64,000 nucleotides of DNA from NCBI RefSeq assembly GCF_033807575.1, contig NC_084725.1:8901001-8965000 (forward strand), in the 5' to 3' direction. A program made the translations under genes and the position numbers. The notes below the pieces were generated by a model, which saw nothing but the letters and a program-made list of their open reading frames with translations, did not search any database and was not told the DNA's origin. This stretch comes from Cydia pomonella (Eukaryota > Arthropoda > Insecta > Lepidoptera > Tortricidae). Of this stretch, positions 38,545 through 50,967 are shown in pieces (position 1 is the stretch's first letter; every line of letters begins with the position of its first letter).

Positions 38545-38740
38545 ATAATAATAATTCATCCTATATACGTCCCATTGGCCCCACTGCTGGGCACAGGGGG
38601 CCTAACTCGAATCACGTTCGACGTGTTGCCTCTCTGTCGTACTTGTAAATTCGTACGTAAGTGTGACAAGGAGGCAACACGTCGAACGTAGTTCGCGGTA
38701 GGCCCTTAAGCTTCCTCTCATGCGCGAGAGGGCGCGAGAC
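38545..38740 (-). mobile_element. LINE 3' end (GCCCAGCAGTGGGACG type), minus strand, split by a foldback element
   Basis: On the minus strand, CTCTCGCGCATGAGAGG is followed, after the insert at 38597-38706, by CCTGTGCCCAGCAGTGGGGC and a TTATTATTATTATT tail. A + strand copy is at 52577-52757. Confidence 0.75.
38597..38706. mobile_element. Foldback element inside the LINE fragment
   Basis: GGGCCTAACTCGAATCACGT with TCGACGTGTTGCCTC pairs with GAGGCAACACGTCGA and ACGTAGTTCGCGGTAGGCCC. Arms are about 35 bases. Confidence 0.75.
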
Positions 38741-38919
38741 TATTCCCATGCATGACTATTTCCATACATTATTTAAGTTCCGATTAGCGTTTTCTATCAG
38801 GGCCGTACACATTTTATTGTATGTTTTAATTCGTTCACGTCTTTTCTATAGATGTCGCAAAGTTAAGAATCAAAAGCAAATGTTTACGCTGCATTCTTAC
38901 ATTTGGGATACTTTAACAC

Positions 38920-39357
38920 CCGACGCAAAAGAGGAGTGCTATATGTTTGACGCCATTGTCTGGCTGTTTCTGTGTCTGTTTGTAGCAACGTAGTTTTCCA
39001 ACGGATGGACCTATTTCGATCTTCTTCTCTCGTATCGATGTGCCTCTAAACAGTGGATGCCCAGAAAGCAGCGGTACTGACAGCCCGGACCGTGGCCAGG
39101 TCAGATTCCGAGCACGCGGGGCAATCCACCTGCACGCCATGGTTTGCGGTGCTGTGTCGCAAGCACATTGGGTAGAATGGCCACGAAGCAGTCCTCATTC
39201 GACCATGCTCTGTTTTCAACGGCCAATCCTCTGGCTCTCAACCCGAGCCTATTTATTGCCTTCCAGGTGGGCCATGGCTCGATTTCGATGTGTTTTTTTT
39301 AACGGAAAAGCGAGTTTTCTTGGGGTGGTTCGTAGCTGTGGTTCGTTTTAAAAGGAT
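38920..39357 (+). repeat. Interspersed repeat (CCGATTTCGATG type) split by a 261-bp insertion
   Basis: The left part is ACACCCGACGCAAAAGAGGA to GGACCTATTTCGAT. The right part resumes ATTTCGATGTGTTTTTTTT and AACGGAAAAGCGAGTTTTC. The two would join as one copy of a common lepidopteran repeat if 39021-39281 were removed. Confidence 0.55.
39021..39281. mobile_element. 261-bp insertion flanked by 8-bp direct repeat ATTTCGAT
   Basis: ATTTCGAT at 39013-39020 and 39282-39289 bracket GC-richer sequence unlike its surroundings. No terminal inverted repeats are visible. An 8-bp duplication would suit a hAT-type element, but a LINE-derived or gene-derived piece is also possible. Confidence 0.5.
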
Positions 39358-40078
39358 CAGCTCATTTCCAAAATGATGTAATGCAAAATTAACATAAAAA
39401 AATTTTTTTGTGGCATATAACGTAAGGTTTTTCAATTTTTAAATTTAATAGTTAATATTAGTAGGTAGTTAAATACTGAGACTCAAATGATGATTTGATG
39501 TATTTACCCGGGACGTTAACTTTCAATGTTTTGTCCAGAGAAGGGACCGTTTCTGAAGCGTGTCTGACCCATCAACGTTTTTCATCTTTGGTACTGTGTC
39601 ACTTAGCTCCTGGGGTCCTACAAACACGACACATGATCAGACACTAATTTCGGGTCACATAAAATTTCGTCAGGCTTTGCAATAATCTTCTAGCTAAACA
39701 GATTTCATTCACTTTATAAGCACCTTTGTTAATTGGAGTGATAGCATAGGAAATAGAGCTAGAAGTATTGATTTCAGTTATTTATGACGTAGACAATAGG
39801 TCAAATTCAAATCCGTAATGTAACCCAGACGGTCTGTTCCCGAAAAAGGTTATGCTCGTCATAATAGGTCTCGATTTTAATTTTATACTTGTGGATTTGA
39901 TTTCTGAAGTTGAAAGAGATAATTTTACTAAAGTAAGTAGAGATAAGAGAAATTAGAGTTTAATATATACTCTGGCAAGGCAACTTTGTCAGTAGTGATA
40001 CTTTGCACCATTATTTGTTCTAATTTGCCGCTGCCAGAGAATAACAACAATCTCAAAAACAGTTTTTCCAGAACATGT

Positions 40079-40197
40079 TAGAGTCAGACCAAGACAAGTC
40101 TGCAACGATTTTAATAGCACACGCAGTGCAAGTATTATTTTACTTGCACTGTGTGTGCCATCAAAATCATTGCAGACTTGTCTTGGTCTGACTCTAA
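40079..40197. mobile_element. Near-perfect palindromic foldback element
   Basis: AGAGTCAGACCAAGACAAGT then CTGCAACGATTTTAATAGC pairs with CCATCAAAATCATTGCAGAC then TTGTCTTGGTCTGACTCT. TA at both ends; the loop region ACTTGCACT is itself palindromic. It is the best-preserved member of this family in the window. Confidence 0.88.
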
Positions 40198-41259
40198 TAG
40201 AAATCGTTCAGCCAGTGACAAGATGATAAATGCAATTAAACTTTTAAAAAGCTGTTTTAGGCATTTTTTGCAGTTATTGTCATTGAATTTAAAAATACCG
40301 ATGACCTGATAATCCTGAGATCTTGACATGGAAAACATGACATTAAAAACTAGCTGTGCCCACAGCTTTATCCATGTGAAATTTCCTCCTCCAAGTGGGT
40401 TTCTAAAAATAAAGGAACCTGCATCACTATCTTTTATTACAATCTATTCACCAGTCCAGTTTGATAGAGAAGAAATAACATAGACGGATATACATACAGA
40501 TTATGAACCAAGTCAATTTCACATTTGGATGCTTAATAAGCAATAACGTCATAAACGACATTTTTGAAAAAAGTATTTTTGATAGTGTATTTTTATTCTA
40601 CAAACATTTCTGAACCCAAATATGTTATGGAAAAAAATGCTTAAGACGTTATTTCTAATTACCATCCATTTATACTATTATATAGTAGATGTAGTTGCAG
40701 ATAGATTCATCTTACCAAACTTAACCAGTTCACAGAAGCAAGCACAAAGAAGCATGCCTAAAATATGAATAAAACCCTAATCCCACATTTCCTCCAAAAC
40801 CGACACACAAAACTGACGTCGAAAAAAAGCAAAACCACAGACAACGTTTTTGGTGCCTTTGCTTTATACCCTTTTCAACCCAAATTCAATTTGAAAGAGG
40901 AATTTTTGGTTTTTTGAAAAATGATCAATGACAGCCTTACAATGACGGAATATTGGGCGTTTTTTAGGGTTTTTTTAAACGCTTTGTAGGCAGAGACAAT
41001 GGAGGTCATCGGCCGGGATTAAAGATTTGAAGAAAGGTCCCTTCGACATATTAGACTCGGGGAGGTTGGAGGGTTATGATTATGTTGGAGTTATTATGGT
41101 ATAATGACGTGTGATATTTAAACAATGTTAAATATGTTCTAAACTTCATAAATAAGTAAAGTTGTGTTACATTAAAGTAAGCTCGAGTACAATCGACGTT
41201 AATATCGCAAATACTAAGTTCTGAGATAAAATTTGGTAACGTTATATATTTTATTGTGT
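40198..41259. other. No gene recognised
   Basis: AT-rich, with no coding or repeat signal that I can name. Confidence 0.55.
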
Positions 41260-41512
41260 GACGACCTGTCTGGCCTAGTGGTTAGTGACCCTGCTTATGA
41301 ATCCGATGGTCCTGGGTTCAAATCCTGGTAAGGGCATTTATTTGTGTGATGAGCACGGATATCTGTTCCTGAGTCATAGGTGTTTTCTATGTATTTAAGT
41401 ATTTATATCTTATATATATTTCGTTGTCTAAGTACCCATAATACAAGCCTTATTCAGCTTACTGTGGGACTTAGTCAAATTGTGTAATAATGTCCCATAA
41501 TATTTATTCATT
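41260..41512 (+). mobile_element. tRNA-derived SINE (Metulj-like), most complete copy
   Basis: A box TGGCCTAGTGGTTAGTGACC at 41271 and B box GGTTCAAATCC at 41315 form the RNA polymerase III promoter. The body GGGCATTTATTTGTGTGATG and ATTCAGCTTACTGTGGGACT then TTAGTCAAATTGTG follows. It ends in TTTATTCATT, where a LINE-like tail begins. Confidence 0.85.
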
Positions 41513-41566
41513 ACCATCAGGCGGGCCGTATGCTTGTTTGCCACCAACGTAGTATAAAAAAAAAAC
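41513..41566 (+). mobile_element. LINE-type 3' tail joined to the SINE
   Basis: ACCATCAGGCGGGCCGTATG then CTTGTTTGCCACCAACGTAG and an A-run is the same terminal sequence as the LINEs at 15778 and 56690. It directly follows the SINE body. Confidence 0.75.
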
Positions 41567-41777
41567 TTGGTAATAAGGATGCATATATATATATATTATT
41601 ATAAGGTTCCTACTGGACGTAACCTACCAAATGCTTGGCATGATAACTTAGCGTGGTTAGACCTATTTTACTGGCACTAAGTCATACATAGTAACACGTT
41701 GTCAATGCAATCACAAACTTACTTACAAAAGTGTCGGAAGTATATTACCACATAAAAATCTTTCTTTTTTGTACAAA

Positions 41778-42245
41778 TAGTGGACATCTTGGCTAGTTTA
41801 TTATTTTATTGTTTTCCTATACCATGACAATACGACCACTCTAATTTATCTTAAATCTCCCGCCTGATAATAGGCATGACTGAGTGACCGGTACGGGACT
41901 ATTGGCTCTGGGAAACTGAGCCTAGACTCTACACATTATAGACCGTGAGACAACGAGAGGAATCGTAGTATATCGCGTTTTAACAAATACTTAATACATT
42001 TTGAAATGTACCAACAGTGGACATTTAAGCATTTTTTTTTATTTCATTTTTTTGTCTATACCATGACAAGAAGACCACTTTAATATCTTTAATCTCCCGT
42101 CCGATAGGCATAACTGAGTGACCGATACGGGACTATAGCCAATAGGCTCTGGGAAACCAATCCCAGACTCTACACGGTGTAGACCGTGAGATGAACGTGA
42201 GGAATCGTAGTACATATTTCGCATTTGACAAAGGGTCGAAAACAT
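41778..42245. repeat. Two-copy tandem repeat, unit ~235 bp
   Basis: 41815-41990 and 42055-42230 match by eye along most of their length (CTATACCATGACAA, GACTGAGTGACCGGTACGGG against ACTGAGTGACCGATACGGGA, TCTACAC..TAGACCGTGAGA). The second copy has a small insertion. No protein is recognised; the minus-strand frame at 42039-42245 is not supported. Confidence 0.75.
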
Positions 42246-42549
42246 TTTTAAATGAGTTAAGATTATGCGATTTTCCTGTGGGCATTATAGAATGAACTTT
42301 AAATAGAAGATATTCAAATCTACTATTTCTTTACCAAATCGTTAACTTCCATGTTGTTCACAGAAAAGATCGTTTTTCCTAAAGATTTTTGAACCAAATA
42401 CATTGTGAACTTTTCTCTGATTGATTGAAAGTCTTAGGCAATGGAAGAGCTAAATGCGTGCGTTTGTAAATCATAAGATATATTTACCCAACTCTGGACT
42501 AAAATCAAGTAAAAATGAGGGACGAAATAAACATCGTAATCGCGGCAGT

Positions 42550-42960
42550 AATAAAATAAAATATCGTTTATTTCAGGTTTTTAGCCCATAATACATTGAG
42601 ACGAATACATAGTACAAATATAGACACAATAGCACACACAACAAAATACAATACAATAATATGAATTAATATTTGATTAAAACGCATTATAATCAAAGCA
42701 AAATACAATAAACATAATAATAGTAATGCGGCAGTGAATATCACTCATTTACCAAGGAAATTGACATATACGGCGCCAGCAACAACGACGCCGCAATGCA
42801 TTTACAGCGTACCTTTAGACTTTTTGGTGATCATCTCTCGGTCTACGCGCTGTGACGTGTTTAGCACCGTGTGAAACGGCCATTAGCCGGGTTAGGTCGG
42901 CCGATGTAACATTCATGTGATTTACGTAATGTTATGTCAATAAGCATATTTATGGACCTG
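42550..42960 (-). mobile_element. Probable LINE 3' UTR, minus strand
   Basis: On the minus strand, CTCAATGTATTATGGGC, then CCTGAAATAAACGATATTT and a TTTTATTTTATTACT end look like a LINE 3' terminus. The upstream part is richer in GC (CCGGCTAATGGCCGTTTCAC). No reading frame is kept. Confidence 0.45.
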
Positions 42961-45900
42961 ACTTGCGTATGATTCTTCGGTTAATGCTGACTATTAAATG
43001 AGCACTTTCTTAAAAATGACAGTAAGTAAGAATTAATTAGCAAAGAATATGTAAGTACTTACATAGGTACAATAGTGTCTTTAGGTGACAATTTGTTACT
43101 TTATTTTGCTATTTGTACTATACAGGTTGTACTATCATGCAAAAATCTCAAAACGTCTAGAAATATATCTGTATATCTTCTAGAGAATATTTTACGCTAC
43201 TAACAGGTACTTCTCTTACAAAACATTTGGTAACTTATTAAAAAGTTTCATGCACATGACAAAACAGGGATTTGACCGTATGAAAATAGTAGATTGTACA
43301 ACAAGGGCATAAAGCGATCCATTTTTTATCTAAGGCAATATAGTCGAGGATAAAAATGAACATTTATGCCTGAGTTATATACACTCTGCTTTTCACTTCG
43401 ATTGGGAGGAAAATTTACTAAAAATTCCAATATTTTAGGTTATTTTACCATATTTGTTCAAGACTCGAGCCGGTCGGGGGCGAAGCTGGTAGTTTATATG
43501 GCAGATTTTGAACTTTGTTGCTAAGTTAATAAGGGTCGAAATAGATATAGCATAATAAGCAATTTTATGTCGCTTACATGCGATTTAAATGTTCATTTTA
43601 CGGATACGATATTTATTATACGAGAGTTATTATACGACAAATGAAAATGAATGAACAATTCGGAACAATATTTTTCTTCAACATATTAGAATGATACCCA
43701 ATTATTACCTGAATCTAAGTTTAAAGTGAACAGGACAAGTATCATTAATTTACTCAACCGAAGTATCTCTTAAATTGATTTGGGACATTAATGTGCTGGA
43801 AACCTAGTTTTACGTAGAGATCGTAAAATGTTTCATGGAAAAACTAACTAAAAGCATTTTAGTATCTCATGAAAGTTGAAAAAATTAGGTGCGGAAGACA
43901 ATATATGTAAGTAGGTAGGTACTCTGCGTATATGTATTTGCATCGACCCTTAGAAAATTGCAGGGTGCGCAATCGCACATCACATTAATCCGAGCCTATC
44001 CGCCACGGATGTACACCATAGTACACGTATACTATAGTACACATGTACATCTCGGTACATTGTACGATCGCCGATCGGTGCCTTCACCCATACATATGAA
44101 TTTTATGAATTCTGGTTTAGGGAGGCGTGGAGAGGGTTTAGGTTATTTTATTTTTATTTCACACACAATTTAGTATATTTAGTCGTATTTAAGTTCAAAT
44201 TTAGTCTATTTTGAATATGAAAAGTACAGTAGGGTTTCGAAAGTGCATGGACAAGTTATGAATGAAATCACTTATATTTATGTAATATGGTTGCAAAAGG
44301 TAGACTTCGTAACGTAAGACAAACAGTATTATTTAAGACAGAAATAGTAGATTGTGTCACAAGGGCGCAAAATGACATATTTACAGCGAGGGTGTAAACT
44401 TGAGCGTAGTGGGGGATCCAAATGTGGAAATAATTTCGATACCATATGCCACATACTGCTTTTCATATCACCTGTGAGGAAATTATTATGTTTCAAAATA
44501 TTATTTAAGCTAAAAATAGCATCCAATAAAAATAGTGTCCTAGAAAAGAAAAGTGCCACTTTGGTTCCTCCCAGCAGGGAAGAAAAAGCCCTTTTCCGAT
44601 TGGGTGATGCGAAAAAGATTTTTGTTAAATTAATAAATTTGACTACAGACTACGCTAGGTTTCGTGTATATAAGGGGCTGGATTTGTTTCTGATTCTTCC
44701 GATACCTAGTTATTTAATATTCGCATAAGATAATTTTCTTCCGTGAATAATTAGATAAGTTTGAATAAACAATTATTGTACCTACGATAATTTATTTACT
44801 GGCCTAAAAATATTATTAAAATTTATATTTTCCTACCGTTCAATTTGCATAATGATAATTCAGAACATCGAAAGCTAACTTACCTACATATTATTTTTCG
44901 TAAACTACGAATAATTTTTTCAATTAAGACTGCATTATATAACACTGCACTGACTCTGCGCAACTCCGCTGGCTCGCGGCGACGGCCCGATTTATGTCGA
45001 TACTCGATAATTAAAAACAATCCGCCATATGTTTTTTGTCTCTCGTTTTATCCCCGTTGTTCCCTCATTTGATTGTGTTACTCTTCTTTTTCCCCAAGTG
45101 AGTTAAAGCTGGTTTCACATTAACCTGGCTATCGGCATTCGATTTTGTGGCATTGAGACATTTTAATTTATATTTTTATCGGCCGCTCGGGGCCGAGCCT
45201 TTGTTTCTTTTAAACGTTCGATTCGAATTCGAATTATGAATATACTGGCAATCAAGGGTTTGAATTTAGAATGCTTGTAAATTAATTGAGGAACGCCTTT
45301 GGGTTTGGTTATCGATTTGGCGTGTTATTTTTTTGGCCAAAAATGTGAAATTATAAAACCGGTTAAGGAAGTAATAATCTCAGGAAAGTCTTAAATATTT
45401 CGCTATGTATCGATTATTTTTCATAAAGTAAGCAATACAACCTCTATAGTATAGACTAACAACATATAGATGTTGTTTTCCGCTCCACGCACACGTCCCA
45501 AACGTCCAAACATCGATGTTTCGTTTTTAGGAAAATGAAATGGCTTTTAATCTTAAGGTGCAGTGGGTTGAGTCGGCAGAATTTTTGAAACATTTTAGTA
45601 CTTTTTGAGATCATAATATGGTTGCCAAAAAATATGAACAGCCATCTTGAGGCCTTTCTCTAGTGACTTCGTCGATTTCTTGACTTTTGCTCGATAGAAA
45701 AAAATCACGAACATAGGCCTTAAAACGCAGCTTAAAATTTGTAACAATTTTGCAATAAAAGCCAAAAATATGTTTTTTTTTTCTAAAATTGCGCAATTTT
45801 ATTTTTGGACGAAATTGTCCATTACTTATTTCTTAAAACTTACCAAAAATAAAAAAATCTAACATGACATCCGCGATCCCGGGCACGCACAGCCGGCTCG

Positions 45901-46854
45901 CTCGCGCTTACCTACGCTCAGTGAGAGTGAGAGAAAAACCTGAAACCACGGGGCCTTAAACGGCTTCCATCGTTGACATAATTAACTGACCAATCTTAAA
46001 CCCTATTGCAACGACATAAGACCATAGAAGGTAAATGTGGTGCTGTGCCAAAATCAGAAATCGAAAGAGCGTCATAAAGTCATAATGTATTTTACACGAA
46101 TTCTTAAAAAACAGCGTTATGGAAAGAAAGATTTGCGATCAAAGATTTACGATGAATCAAAATGAGTCAATAAGTAGGTACATACTACGAGTAAAGCGTC
46201 TAAAGCGCAAAATAAATGATATCGGGTGATACAAGGCAAAAAGAGCCTAAGAATTTGTAAGAATTTGTTTGAATGTTTTATGTTGTTATTAGATTCAATA
46301 TAAGCTAATATAAATGATATATTTAATAAGACACTATTGTATTAGGGTTAACCTGTAAGGATAGTTGCTAGATTACAATTAAAAAAAATAGTTATGGTGA
46401 GGAGGAGGTGCAAATGAAAAATTTTATGCTTAATAAGTTCACTATTGACATTATATTCCGAGAATTCTGTTTATCTGGCATAATCAAAACCCGAGTTATG
46501 AGGGTTCAATAAAACGACGTAGCGCCTCAAGAAACGGTAGGTAGTGCTTCGATTTGCTCGTCTTGGCAGGGGCACCGTGCCCCCAGAATTCGTTTGTCGG
46601 GATGTTCTCCTCTGCAGGTCTCAATCGATTCTCGTGAAATTTTGTGATCAGGTTCAATAGTTAGATATAATTTTTCTGTCGTTAATTTTTTTGGAATAAG
46701 TTCAAAATGGTAGGAATTGGCATAAAGGACCTAAGCGCCAGTAGGATGACACATAAGCCTACTGTGAGTTTGCGGTAATAATGACTCAACGAAGTAAGTA
46801 TTATTTTTAATTTTTTAAGCTTATAAAGCTTTATAGTGTACTATATTTGTGACG
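42961..46854. other. No gene; scattered repeat words
   Basis: AT-rich. AGTAGATTGTACAACAAGGG (43288) and GTAGATTGTGTCACAAGGGC (44346) mark two copies of an unclassified repeat. The frame 44354-44728 lies in the second copy and has no recognised domain. A GC-rich patch at about 44950-45000 and 45880-45960 has no matching gene. Confidence 0.5.
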
Positions 46855-46987
46855 TTATCTATGAAAATGGACCTTATTATCGATGGCGCTTCCGCCGTCA
46901 TAAACGGTGTTTCGATACAAATACAACGCTGCGCGACGCAGTGCGGCGTAAGCGCTATCGAGAATAAGGTCCCTTTTCATAGATAAT
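46855..46987. mobile_element. Foldback element, ~45-base arms
   Basis: TTATCTATGAAAATGGACCT and TATCGATGGCGCTTCCGCCG pair with CGGCGTAAGCGCTATCGAGA and AAGGTCCCTTTTCATAGATAA. Confidence 0.85.
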
Positions 46988-49074
46988 GCCATATTTAGGA
47001 TCTTAGAAACGTTTTATTTGAGAAAAACAAGCCCAGTCTCCCATTAATTCTGCGGAGACTATAAACAAACTAATTTACATTAATTTCTTCTTAATTACGT
47101 ACTTGGGTATCGAGTATGTATGGTTTAGCGACATAAGATACTTAATTACTACTTACTGAATTGTTCACATTATTTGCAATAAAATGAATAAGTGATTATA
47201 TTAAGATTTCCAACTCTTAAAGCGAGTATCGTAGTCAATAGTAATTTTATCTTTTTGTAACATTAATGTATTTTTTCTTAATTTTCTATGTGTTTGCTGG
47301 TCTATCGCTTATACTATGGTAAGTATAGAAAATATCAATACAATTGATTGAAGTTCACTATATTTTTTTACCCTAAGTATTTGAAATTAACGTTCAATGG
47401 AAATGGAGGTCATTAAGAAATCCTATCCATTGTGGTTACGAGAATTATGACCTCATTTGAACCAGCTGATAACGAAGCATTGTGCCATGTTTGAACCCAA
47501 AAATCAATATTGACCCTTAACAAAAAGCAAATTTCGCACTTTTTCAAATTTAGACACAAAAAAGTTTAACAAAAAACGTCCAGGTGCGGCGAAAGGGTTA
47601 CTCGCGCCGTCCTGTTTTTTCTAACGTTAGAGCTATGTTCTATCTCGCCCTGTCAACCCTTTCATTTTTTCCGTCGAATTATGTTTTTTCGAGATAATGA
47701 GATATTATGTTACGCGCTTTGTGTAAGTTTTGAACTGGTTTTGGCTCGTTTTTTAAATTTATCGGGCACGAAATTTCCAGTTCCAGTTTTGTTTCGATGG
47801 AATTATAAGAGGCATTAATTCATTTTAGTCATAAATTATTATTTTAGCACAAATACTTTAATTAAATGGCTATCAATGGTCGTTTTATCCTTTTGAAATT
47901 TTTGACATATTAAGTAGGTAATTACTTACTTACTAAACTGCAATTTTATTATTATAAATATAAAATACATGGTTAATGAGTCAGTTCCTATAAGTAATAA
48001 CTTAAGTGAACAACAAACCTACGTAAAACCTTTTCTTTTCATCAAGTCGTAAATATGTTCGATTGCCTGTCACCATCGTGGTAAACATGATTAAAAAAAG
48101 TGACCTACTTGTTTTGTCAAGGTCATTATTAATTATAAAAAGAAAACTTTCGTAGGTATTTTTACTGTATCTTATTCCAATGGTAATACAATTAAAATCT
48201 AATTCACGATCAAAGACTAACATTCTAATTGGTTGACTGTACATAATAAAAAAAAATGTTGTGACACTTGTGACGTCATTAAAGTACTTCCCCTTTCGCC
48301 ATCATGTCAAAAACTGAGTTCAGAAACCCCCAGAAGGTGGGCCGACCCGACAAAGGCTTATTAAAAAGTCAAATCGAATTTCAAAATTAGAAAACCGTCT
48401 AACGGAACTATTTTAAAAGGTAAACATGACAGAGTTAAACTTCAATTGTCTTCTAGCAGCCCAACCGTCGCCCACGCTCTTCCAAATAAGCGACGCGAGA
48501 AAAAATAATTAAATACAATCGTAATTGTGTAATATGCTCGCCCCGCCATCTTCCGAACATCTGTTAACGTCAACACACCTGAGAAGAACGGATTATATCA
48601 TCTCTATCGCACAGCGCTAAAATAGGAAGATGTAAAAGAGACGGCGACAGTGAATCGGTAACGTCTGTGATGTGGAAGTGACAAAAAACCCGAGCTTCCT
48701 GTGTCTTTCGTATCATTTGAAAAAGGAATAATGCTAGTACAGTATACGCTGCAAACGTAGATCAATTTCCTCAAGGTGAATATTTTATATTTTGAACTTA
48801 TTTACCATTTATGTAATAAGCTATTGATATGCATCGATGTTCCAACACTCATGCATTTGATATGACTCCATGAAATCCTATCAGAATGATATATGACAAT
48901 GTGTTATTCAAAATATATATGCCTCAATATGGGTTATACTAGATCTAATTAGCAATGATGAAGATCAACTTGAAAAACATTTTTTTTATAAAACTTCTTT
49001 CGATAGAAGAACTTTGAAAATATACTTTTTATTTAGCCACATAGAAATCTTAGTAGTAGCAAGTATTTTTTTCA
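46988..49074. other. No gene recognised
   Basis: AT-rich intergenic sequence. The frames on either strand are short and have no recognisable motifs. Confidence 0.55.
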
Positions 49075-49336
49075 AATCTTCTTTCTCGCGTTGTCCCGGC
49101 ATTTTGCCACGGCTCATGGGAGCCTGGGGTCCGCTTGACAACTAATCCCAAGATTTGGCGTAGGCACTAGTTTTTACGAAAGCGACTGCCATCTGACCTT
49201 CCAACCCAGAGGGTAAACTAGGCCTTGTTGGGATTAGTCCGGTTTCCTCACGATGTTTTCCTTCACCGAAAAGCGACTGGTAAATATCGAATGATACCAG
49301 TCGCTTTTCGGTGAAGGAAAACATCGTGAGGAAACC
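49075..49336 (-). mobile_element. LINE 3' UTR, minus strand, with an inverted partial duplicate
   Basis: Minus strand: TTTTCGGTGAAGGAAAACAT, AGGCCTAGTTTACCCTCTGG, GTCGCTTTCGTAAAAACTAG, GGACCCCAGGCTCCCATGAG and GCCGGGACAACGCGAGAAAG form a standard lepidopteran LINE 3' UTR. At 49242-49336 the first ~42 bases of this are repeated in opposite orientation, giving a perfect hairpin with an ~11-base loop. Confidence 0.8.
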
Positions 49337-50143
49337 AGTATTTTTTTCAAATAAGTACTTTAAATTATTTTTGTATGAAAAAAATTGTTTTTACCATATT
49401 ATTAAAATGTTATAAGATATTCTATATAAATTAAACTACTAAACTTCCAAAAAACATGTCTATAAACATTTTTACAACGAGAGGTATAGTACCTTTTTAT
49501 TTAAAGTTTTTAATATATAGTAGTGGGCGTTCCTCATGCGAGACGAATGAGCGACGCATCGCGATGTTTTACATATACTACGCTACGTATGAGGTTTTGA
49601 CGTATTCCATACAATGTGGACTTTTTAACAATTCGAAAATAGAATGTTTTTAACTTAACCCTTCCATATTTGACAAAAAAGAGTTTTTTATATTTAGAAC
49701 GCGACGCGGCATGAATAAGAATTTAGTTCTTTTGAATTTGGAAACAGTTCGAAAATGGAACGTTCGAAACTTCGAAATATGGAATAACGGGCGTTTCCTT
49801 TTACGTTTTTTACTGAATATTGTTGTGGATAAAACAATTCATATTGAAGATGGGATTCTGAACAGACTTAAGTTTCTCTTTTGCCGAAATAATGGAATTC
49901 TTTATGACGACTGTTTAAAATGTTGCTGATATGGTCATTCGTATTAGACTTGTTCTTATTATGCTAGTTTGTTCTGTCTTTCTTAGTCATATTAGTCTGC
50001 GATAGAATTTTACATGAATTAGTTGAGAAATAATTAGTACCATGTCACTACACTTTTGAAAAGGCAAAAATATATGATTAAAGGTCTGATTATTTGTGCT
50101 TGAAATATCTCCGCCACTGTCTTATACCAAAATTGGTAAATTA

Positions 50144-50285
50144 ATAGAGTCGGACCAAGCTAACTTTGCATAGCATTTGAAATGAAAAAGTATGGCAACG
50201 TTATCATTCATGTCAAATTCCTATAAAAATATGACGTTTATAATGACACATGTTCTGTATACCAGGTGAATAGTTAGCTTAGACG
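50144..50285. mobile_element. Foldback element, GTCGGACCAAG family
   Basis: TAGAGTCGGACCAAGCTAAC at 50144; inverse TAGTTAGCTTAGAC at the right, where the arm is partly decayed. The interior CATTCATGTCAAATTCCTAT resembles the copies at 12727 and 54478. Confidence 0.65.
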
Positions 50286-50967
50286 AAATCTACGGTAATA
50301 CGTATACATTAGATACCTACCCATCGAATCACCTCACTGTTTGTCTCATATTTTAAGAAACCTGAAACCTGGAATAGGTAAATAAAATAAGTATTGGAAT
50401 ACAAGACATTGCCCTACAAGTTTATTCATAAAAAAAACAGGCGTTCGTGTGTAAAACGAAAACTAAGCATAAGTTTTTTTTACATTTTATTTAAAAATAC
50501 AGTTACCGTTCACCCCTTCATCCTTTTTCTTTCATCGCAAAATGTCATTACGTAGATTTATCTTCAACAAAATATCGAATGACTGAAATTCTCACAAAGA
50601 ATCGTACGCAAAGGGGTAATTTTGACAAAAAAAGCAACAGTAATATTTTGACAAAATCGCGGCGTCATGTTACAGCAAAAAAAAAAGATTCCTCATGGAT
50701 ATGGGAATAAAAGGATTGAACCGAAAAGGTTACTTTTTTCTTAAACTTTGACATCTGTTGCCGCGAAATAGGAAATACGGATTATAAGCACAATATAAGA
50801 AAGAACGAAGCTTATTACAGTTTTTGTTATTTAACTGTTTATTAATATATGGGATTTCCATTATTAACTGTAAAAGTGTCGTATCAAAAAAAAAAAATAG
50901 GACTACCTAGTACAGCTAACCTGCAGTCTCTTAATTATAATTAATAATTGTGCTTACTACCATAGCA

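Noticed and set aside
41260..41335. tRNA gene (A and B boxes present)
   Set aside because: The clover-leaf is imperfect and the unit continues into a SINE body with other copies in the window; it is a tRNA-derived SINE head, not a tRNA gene.
44354..44728. 124-codon + strand frame
   Set aside because: Starts inside a repeat copy (GTAGATTGTGTCACAAGGGC type) and contains no known domain; treated as repeat sequence.
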